Positions 1 to 5,723 of a DNA stretch of 17,006 nt are shown here, piece after piece. This DNA comes from an uncultured Gammaproteobacteria bacterium (GTDB lineage Bacteria; Pseudomonadota; Gammaproteobacteria; GCA-2729495). The stretch covers positions 1-17,006 of the forward strand of contig CAMYJV010000051.1 of assembly GCA_947258805.1 (NCBI GenBank), in the 5' to 3' direction. The notes beneath the pieces are model-generated. The model was given only the letters and a program-made list of their open reading frames with translations, had not been told where the DNA came from and made no database searches. The stretch's first letter is position 1, and the number at the start of each line of letters is the position of its first letter. Made by a program: the position numbers and the translations under genes.

Positions 1-1572
1 TTCTTCGTCTACGCTGCTGGACCGTGGCACGCCATAGATTCGGCCAGCCAGGTCGGTGGTGCCCGGTCTTTGCTGCTTGGACACCGGTGCGCAGAAAATA
101 ATGAAGTTCTGGTCGAGCAGCTGGCGAGTCTCCTGCCAGTACAGCGCTCCCACCGTGGCCTGAACCGGGCCTTCGAAATTGGACGTGAAGCGAACCTCGT
201 TAGTGAATTGATCCGTATCCGTTTTCGCCCTCGCCTGGTTGTGAGCCAGCTGCAGCGGTGCCTGGTAGTCCTGGTCGTAGGAATCGAAGGCATTGAAGTT
301 GGTCCATCCCGCGGTATAGGTGAAGGTCCCGAAATCCGCATCCAGGGAAGCTGCGATGGCCCCCCGGAAGGTCTGCTGGTCCGTGCCGTCGTAATCCTGC
401 CCCGTGAACGGATCCGCGCTCAGCGTGACCTGGCGACCGTCCGCGTCGCCGTAGGTCTCCGGAAAGCAGAAACCGGGGCCGTAGTCCGCCAGGCCCAGGC
501 TGGTGTAATTAAAACCTGCGCTGGTACCTACGCCGAAGTTGTTATTTACCGCGCTTACGGGATACAGCAGGAACTTGTTCCCCGGCGTGCACGTATAAGT
601 TGCGCCGGGATTGAGGTCCACCAGGCCGTCGCCGTTGGCATCCTGCGAAATGCGGATCGGCAGGGTCCCGGTCTCATTGCCGGGCTGGCCGGGTTCAATG
701 ATTGTGTACTGCCACGTGTTGTCCTGGCTCTGATTCGGGGTCGCCTGCAGCTCATCCGGCAGCCCGCCCCCGATGTTCGCCACGGGCCGGAGCTCGTAGT
801 CTTCGTCGGTATACTCTACGCGGGCCTTGATCTTGATCGCGTCCGTTGGCGTAAACACCACCGTAAAGGCGCCACCCCACCCGTCTGTGCCTCCCACATC
901 ATTGCCGCTGACACTGTTCTTATAACGACCGTCCTCGTCCCACCAGACGCCAGCCACGCGTACGGCGAGGAACTCTTCCAGACCCGCCACCGGTGCCGAA
1001 TAGGCAAAGTCGATCTGCTGCTGGCCGTCTTCGGCAAAGTCCACGCCGATGCGGCCTTCCGGATCGGGCCCAGGCTCCTTGGTGATGTAGCTGAGCGCAC
1101 CGGCAAAGGCCGCACGGCCGAATAACGCACTCTGCGGACCCTTCACGATCTCGATGCGCTCGACATCGTTCAGCAGGCGACGGTTGGCCAGCAGACCGGA
1201 TCCGGCACTGACCAGGTTCTCGGTCGTGACGTCGATGCCATCGATCAGAAAGGCAACATTGGACCGGCCCCGCGTGTTCGACAGGCCGCGAATGGCGACA
1301 CGGGTATCCGCCGGCCCGAAGGAGTTGTCGAACTGCACGCTCGGGTCCAGCTGGACGATGTCGTTCAGACTATTGATGTTCTGCCGTTGAATCTGCTCGG
1401 CACCAATCGCCGTAATGGCGATGGGCACGTCCTGCAGGCTTTCCTCGCGGCGGCGCGTCGAGACGACAATTTCGTCCATCTGCGCCCAGCCAGCCAGAGG
1501 CAACAAGGACAATGCCGGCACTGCCGCAGCCATCGCCACTCCCAGTGCCGTAAATGCTTTACCCCGCGACAT
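1..1572 (-). CDS. TonB-dependent outer-membrane receptor, 3' end cut by window edge
   Basis: Reading the minus strand from the ATG at 1572-1570 gives 524 codons open to the left edge, so the C-terminal barrel is missing. Residues 1-30 form a signal peptide ending in GWA before Gln31. A TonB-box-like DEIVVS segment and a plug domain follow (about 33-175, with VPIAITAIGAEQI, TRVAIRGLSNTRG, VERIEIVKGPQSALFGR), then the first barrel strands. The start is supported by GGGGGAAG just upstream. Family role: energy-dependent uptake of siderophores, vitamins, glycans or large hydrophobic compounds; the substrate cannot be read here. It closely resembles the neighbouring receptor at 1878-4826: in the first 140 residues from EIVV I counted 122 identities. 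It carries a DANGDGLVD calcium-loop-like motif at 617-643 and extracellular-type Cys residues. It lies 305 bp downstream of its paralog, behind a probable terminator, so it may have its own promoter. Confidence 0.93.
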   Translation of the reverse strand, partial: MSRGKAFTALGVAMAAAVPALSLLPLAGWAQMDEIVVSTRRREESLQDVPIAITAIGAEQIQRQNINSLNDIVQLDPSVQFDNSFGPADTRVAIRGLSNTRGRSNVAFLIDGIDVTTENLVSAGSGLLANRRLLNDVERIEIVKGPQSALFGRAAFAGALSYITKEPGPDPEGRIGVDFAEDGQQQIDFAYSAPVAGLEEFLAVRVAGVWWDEDGRYKNSVSGNDVGGTDGWGGAFTVVFTPTDAIKIKARVEYTDEDYELRPVANIGGGLPDELQATPNQSQDNTWQYTIIEPGQPGNETGTLPIRISQDANGDGLVDLNPGATYTCTPGNKFLLYPVSAVNNNFGVGTSAGFNYTSLGLADYGPGFCFPETYGDADGRQVTLSADPFTGQDYDGTDQQTFRGAIAASLDADFGTFTYTAGWTNFNAFDSYDQDYQAPLQLAHNQARAKTDTDQFTNEVRFTSNFEGPVQATVGALYWQETRQLLDQNFIIFCAPVSKQQRPGTTDLAGRIYGVPRSSSVDEE

Positions 1573-1877
1573 TTCTTCCCCCAGTCGTGTCAGCCGATAG
1601 CTTGGGCCGCGGTCCCTGATCGACCCGCGGCATAGTCCGTCGGCTCCCAAGGACCCACCCCCGTTAATCTGCATCTTCCTGCGACCTGCGGATTGGATAC
1701 GCGCATGCGTTAACGCGGCCAGCCCCCGGGCCAGCGCAGACCATATATGATGAACCGGCGAAAAGAAAAGGTTGCCGGCCACAACTCGTGGCGGGCGCAC
1801 CACTAGATGACCACTGAGTGGCCTCCGCACCCCCGTCCGCATCGGCAGATCAGGTTTTTGATCGCCACGCACCTGTT
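1573..1877. other. intergenic gap between the two receptor genes
   Basis: This 305-bp stretch has no convincing gene on either strand. It contains a probable terminator for the upstream receptor (1761-1796). It also holds a 5-bp inverted repeat GATCA/TGATC with a 6-nt loop at 1848-1863, the palindrome CCACTGAGTGG at 1811-1821, and GCGTTAACGC at 1707-1716. Any of these could be an operator, but nothing in the sequence identifies the regulator. I could not find a convincing -35/-10 pair for the downstream receptor. Confidence 0.5.
1761..1796 (-). terminator. probable rho-independent terminator after the 1878-4826 receptor
   Basis: On the minus strand GCCCGCCAC (1796-1788) pairs with GTGGCCGGC (1782-1774) around a GAGTT loop, with one C-C mismatch. 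After AAC comes CTTTTCTTTT (1770-1761). The hairpin starts about 80 nt beyond the receptor stop codon. The interrupted T-run and the mismatch make it less than ideal. Confidence 0.5.
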
Positions 1878-4826
1878 TCAGAAGCGGTAGCTGGCCCGGA
1901 CCCCCACGGTCCTCGGGTCCGGGAGAATGCCGAAGGTATACAGTGCACCGAAGCCGGCCGTGAAGCCCGTCTCGGCGACCTGCCGCCCGAAGTCGGGGCC
2001 CGTACCGCCCGTGCGAATAGTGTCGTCATCAAAGACATTGTCTATATAGACGATGGCTTCCCACTTCTCGGCCGACAGGCCCAGCCGGGCATCCACGAGC
2101 CAGTAATCATCGAACTTTGTGAAGCTGTTCTCATCGAGGAAACGCTCGTCCTCCCAGCTAGCGTTGATATCCACGAACCAGTCGAAATCAAGGTTCCTGA
2201 ACTGGCGGGTGTAGTTGGTCTGCAACACGATCGCATTCTGGGGCGTGCGCTCCAGGTCGTTGCCGGAAAGATCGAAGTTGCAGGTCTTGAATTCCTGAGG
2301 CGTACCGGCAAGGCCGGTGACAACGTCACAACGGCCGAGCTGCGCGGCACGCAGCAGGGCCGCAGTTTGCAGGTCGAACTCCGTGTATTCGGCGTCCAGG
2401 TAGGTGTAGGCCGCGGTTAGCGTCAGGCCCTCGGCGAACCAAGGTTGCCACGTGGCCTCCACCTCGACACCCCACACCTCAGCCCCGCCGGCGTTGAGCA
2501 CCCGCGGCTGCTGCTCGTCCCCCACCAGGATCTGCGTACTGAGCTGCTTGTCCGTGTAGTCCTGAAAAAATAACGCCGCGTTGGCCTGCAGAAAGCCACC
2601 GACTTCCCAGGATGACTTCGTACCGAATTCCCAGGCTTCCAGCTTCTCCGAGTCGAACCGGTTCTCGACGATCTCTGTCGCCGAGCCGCCCCCGGCCAGT
2701 TGATTGATGCCGCCGGGTTTCTGACCCTGGGCCCAGAAGAAGTACAGCAGGACGTCGTCCGTCGGGAACCACTCCAGCGTGACCTTCGGCGTGCTGAAGC
2801 TTGATGACTGACTGCCCTCGATATACTTCCAGTCGCGAAACAGCGGCGATGGCGGCGGCGGGTTGAAGAGCTCGGGATTCAACACCACCTCCGCTTCGCA
2901 AGCGACATCGTTCAACGACGCATTGGCAGCAGTCAGATTATCCTCGTTGTTCAACGGGTTGCCGGGACCAGGGGAGAATCCCAGGCTCGAACAGGAACTC
3001 TTCGCTGGCCGCAACAGTGTGAAGTCCTCGTCCACGTAGCGGGTCTCGAAGGTCAGCTGCCACCGCTCGGTTAATGCCCACTGGATCATGAGGTAAGCCG
3101 ACCAGGACTCGGTGTCGGCTTCCCAGGATGTGGCATTGAAATAGGGATCATCGAATCCCGTCGCACTGGTAAAGCCGGACAGCGGCAGCAGCCGGGCATA
3201 CTCCTGCCACGAAGCGACGGTGCCGTTCTGGCCGTTGCAGACCCGCCGATCGAAATCACTGGAACGTGGCACTCCGTACTTTGCGTTCGCCACGGGGCTC
3301 AGATTCGGGTCCCCGCGAGAAGACTTTGTCACGGGCGCACAGGAAACAATGAAGTTCTGGTCCTGAAGCTTCCTGTCTTCCTGCCAGTACAACACACCCA
3401 ACGTGGCCTGCACCGGACCATCAAAATTCGATGTAAATCGGAATTCCTGGCTGAACTGTTCAGTGTCGGTCGTCAAGCGGGCTTGCTGTTGCGCGAACAG
3501 CGTATCTGGCCGACCCTGGGCCTGGTAGTCCTGGTCGTAGGTCTCGAAGCCGTTGAAATCCGTCCAGCCGGTGTAGAACGCAAATGTACCGATGTCCGCG
3601 TCCAGGGACGCAAAAATCGATGCGCGGAAGGTGTCCTGCTCGGTACCCCGGTAGTCCTGGCCAGTGAACGGATCTTCGCTCAGCGTCACCGCGCGGCCGT
3701 TCGCACTGCCGAAAGTTTCCGGCAGACAGTAACCGGGACCGAAATCCGCGAGCCCGGTGGACTGGAAACCGAAGATGGTGCCAACGCCCAGGTCTGCGTC
3801 CAGCGCGCTGGTTGGGTAGAGCCTGAACTGGTTACCGGGCTCCCGGCAGGTATAGGTGCTGCCGGGGTTCAGGTCTGGCAGACCATCGCCATTGGCGTCG
3901 CGGCTGATCCTGATCGGTTCGGTGCCCGTCTCATTGCCCGGCTGTCCCGGTTCGATAATGTCCCACTGCCAGGTATTGTCCTGGCTTGCATCCGGGGTCG
4001 CCAGTAGTTCCGCCGGCAGCAACCCACCGATGCGCACGGCCGGCCGCAGCTGGTAATCCTCATCCGTATATTCCACCCGCGCCTTGACCTTAATCGTCTC
4101 CGTTGGCGTCAACACACCGGTGAACGCGCCGCCGAAACCATTCGAGCCCCCGACGTCATTACCGGACACGCTGTTCTGGTAACGACCGTCTTCATCCCAC
4201 CAGACACCGGATACGCGCACGGCCAGCAAATCCTCCAGGCCCTTGACCGGCGACGAAAACGAAAAATCGATCTGCCGTTGGCCATCCTCGGCAAAATCCA
4301 CGCCTACCTGGCCCTCGGGCTGCGGACCGGGTTCCTTCGTGACATAGCTGATCGCACCGGAGAAAGCGGCCCGACCAAACAGCGCGCTCTGCGGGCCCTT
4401 CACGAGCTCGATGCGCTCCACGTCATTCAGCAACCGCCGGTTTGCCAGCAGGCCCGAACCGGCACTGATCACGTTTTCCGTGGTCACATCGATACCGTCC
4501 ACCAGGAAGGCGACATTGGAGCGCCCGCGGGTATTCGATAGACCACGGATTGTAATGCGCGTGTCCGCCGGGCCGTAAGCATTATCGAACTGCACGCTGG
4601 GGGCGAGTTTGACGATATCCGTCAGGGAATTGATATTCTGCCGCGCGATCTGCTCGGCACCAATGGCTGTAACCGCAATGGGCACGTCCTGCAGGCTCTC
4701 TTCTCGACGCCGCGTGGTAACGACAATCTCTTCGATCTGCGCCCAACCGGAACCAGGAAACAAACTCAGCATCGGCAACGCAGCTACCAGAGATGCGCCA
4801 AGCGCCGTTGTCGTTTGTCCTCTCAA
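1878..4826 (-). CDS. TonB-dependent outer-membrane receptor, full length
   Basis: A complete receptor of 982 residues from the proposed TTG start. The signal peptide is residues 1-29, with a hydrophobic core and GWA before Gln30. An EEIVVT TonB-box-like segment and plug follow (about 32-175, including TRITIRGLSNTRG and ERIELVKGPQSALFGR). A long beta barrel ends in ASYRF, the aromatic C-terminus expected for outer-membrane insertion. An extracellular-type loop contains DANGDGLPD (3873-3899), like an EF-hand/thrombospondin-3 calcium loop. Cys residues occur in loop-like regions (TYTC, PGYC, VSCAP, RRVC), possibly as disulfides. Start: the open frame continues to a GTG at 4910 without a ribosome site. 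TTG at 4826 has GGGGAGG (4841-4835) 8 nt upstream and aligns with the paralog's N-terminus. Substrate unknown; position downstream of the molybdoenzyme gene set suggests uptake of that pathway's substrate. Confidence 0.93.
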   Translation of the reverse strand: MRGQTTTALGASLVAALPMLSLFPGSGWAQIEEIVVTTRRREESLQDVPIAVTAIGAEQIARQNINSLTDIVKLAPSVQFDNAYGPADTRITIRGLSNTRGRSNVAFLVDGIDVTTENVISAGSGLLANRRLLNDVERIELVKGPQSALFGRAAFSGAISYVTKEPGPQPEGQVGVDFAEDGQRQIDFSFSSPVKGLEDLLAVRVSGVWWDEDGRYQNSVSGNDVGGSNGFGGAFTGVLTPTETIKVKARVEYTDEDYQLRPAVRIGGLLPAELLATPDASQDNTWQWDIIEPGQPGNETGTEPIRISRDANGDGLPDLNPGSTYTCREPGNQFRLYPTSALDADLGVGTIFGFQSTGLADFGPGYCLPETFGSANGRAVTLSEDPFTGQDYRGTEQDTFRASIFASLDADIGTFAFYTGWTDFNGFETYDQDYQAQGRPDTLFAQQQARLTTDTEQFSQEFRFTSNFDGPVQATLGVLYWQEDRKLQDQNFIVSCAPVTKSSRGDPNLSPVANAKYGVPRSSDFDRRVCNGQNGTVASWQEYARLLPLSGFTSATGFDDPYFNATSWEADTESWSAYLMIQWALTERWQLTFETRYVDEDFTLLRPAKSSCSSLGFSPGPGNPLNNEDNLTAANASLNDVACEAEVVLNPELFNPPPPSPLFRDWKYIEGSQSSSFSTPKVTLEWFPTDDVLLYFFWAQGQKPGGINQLAGGGSATEIVENRFDSEKLEAWEFGTKSSWEVGGFLQANAALFFQDYTDKQLSTQILVGDEQQPRVLNAGGAEVWGVEVEATWQPWFAEGLTLTAAYTYLDAEYTEFDLQTAALLRAAQLGRCDVVTGLAGTPQEFKTCNFDLSGNDLERTPQNAIVLQTNYTRQFRNLDFDWFVDINASWEDERFLDENSFTKFDDYWLVDARLGLSAEKWEAIVYIDNVFDDDTIRTGGTGPDFGRQVAETGFTAGFGALYTFGILPDPRTVGVRASYRF

Positions 4827-5033
4827 ACTCTGCGCCTCCCCAGACTGCAAGACCTTGCAAGGTGCCAGGAACCTGCCCACCCAAGAGCGCGCTGTGATCC
4901 CCCGATACACAGCACGCTGACATCAGCTAAATCACTCCGGCCCTCCAGCTGCGCGCCGCGATCTGAACTTTTGTATTGCTAACACTCTGGAAGTATATGA
5001 CAGGAGCCCGCCGGCCGCCGCAGCCGGGACAGA
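4827..5033 (-). promoter_or_regulatory. leader / possible promoter region of the full-length receptor
   Basis: A 207-bp gap separates the bilin-reductase-like gene from the receptor. It contains a locally AT-rich segment with a TATACT hexamer (4997-4992, minus strand) but no good -35 partner at 17 bp, so the promoter call is weak. GGGGAGG at 4841-4835 is a strong ribosome site for the TTG at 4826. Just after the stop at 5034 is a GC-rich inverted repeat (CCGGC...GCCGG) without a T-run. The gap is long compared with the spacing inside the upstream gene set, which suggests separate control of the receptors. Confidence 0.3.
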
Positions 5034-5723
5034 TCAGGTGGTGATCTCGTAGAAGATTCGCCGCGCTTTATCCTTGCCGATCATTTTGCTGATCATGCCC
5101 TGGGCTTTGTCCTGGGTGCGGATATCGGCGACGAATGTCTCGTGAAAGGAACGAATGCTCGCCAGTTTTGCCGGATCCTGGACCGGCTCCGCCGCTTCAA
5201 TCTGTCGCATGTAGTAGTCGAGATACTGCATGGCACAGGCGTGCAAATCTTCGTAGCGGTCCTGCTTGAACATACCCATGATGGTGCAGTCCCGACGGTA
5301 CTTCTTCATCCACTCGGGATAGCGATCGGCGGCCGCAAAGGGCGGGTAGCGGTCGAGGATTGCGTGCAGCGGATCCACCCACCTCTGCCGGTACTCCGGG
5401 TCATCGAAGGGACAGTTCACGTTCAGGTGCCCGATGACCTTACGCTTGGTCAGCAGGCAAAAGAACAGGAAGATCGGTGCGTCGTAAACCGGCTCCGGGT
5501 AAAAGATCATGTTGATCTGGTCCAGCGGCGGCAGTTTGACCCGGAAACGCATCGCGAAAAGCTTGCGAAACTTGTCTGCCTCCCAGTTGTAATGGTCGGC
5601 GTCGAGAACCTTGAGAAAAGACTTCGGCTTAGCGAGTTCCGGATCCAGCGTAACGGGTCGTAGCGGCACGGACTGGCCAATGCGCTGCACGGCCTCGTCC
5701 ATCAGCTGGTCCAGCGCGCTCAT
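5034..5723 (-). CDS. ferredoxin-dependent bilin reductase-like (PcyA/HY2-fold) protein, catalytic residues not conserved
   Basis: A 229-residue soluble protein with no signal peptide or membrane segment. It aligns by eye with phycocyanobilin:ferredoxin oxidoreductase (PcyA, about 250 aa) at several landmarks. FRKL (52-55) matches FRKM. LDQINMIFYPEPVYDAPIF (67-85) matches LDILHCVMFPEPLYGLPLF. The C-terminal helix region (about 190-226, ending KARRIFYEI) matches the family's ending. PcyA's Glu76, His88 and Asp105 correspond to Met58, Asn71 and Phe88, so ordinary bilin reduction is doubtful. The ATG overlaps the molybdoenzyme stop (ATGA, 5720-5723), implying translational coupling. Type II molybdoenzyme operons usually have Fe-S, chaperone and heme-subunit genes near this place. 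A cytoplasmic maturation factor, an electron carrier or an unknown reductase are all possible. The family resemblance is reasonably clear from motifs; the function is unknown. Confidence 0.7.
   Translation of the reverse strand: MSALDQLMDEAVQRIGQSVPLRPVTLDPELAKPKSFLKVLDADHYNWEADKFRKLFAMRFRVKLPPLDQINMIFYPEPVYDAPIFLFFCLLTKRKVIGHLNVNCPFDDPEYRQRWVDPLHAILDRYPPFAAADRYPEWMKKYRRDCTIMGMFKQDRYEDLHACAMQYLDYYMRQIEAAEPVQDPAKLASIRSFHETFVADIRTQDKAQGMISKMIGKDKARRIFYEITT

Noticed and set aside
70..1125. Plus-strand open frame of 351 codons at the left edge
   Set aside because: Mirror of the truncated receptor gene. The minus frame has signal peptide, plug motifs and 524 open codons to the edge.
5034..5723. 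TorD/NarJ-type chaperone for the molybdoenzyme
   Set aside because: Expected from gene position, but no TorD-family motif was seen. The FRKL and YPEPxYxxPIF landmarks fit the bilin reductase family. A chaperone role by another fold remains possible.
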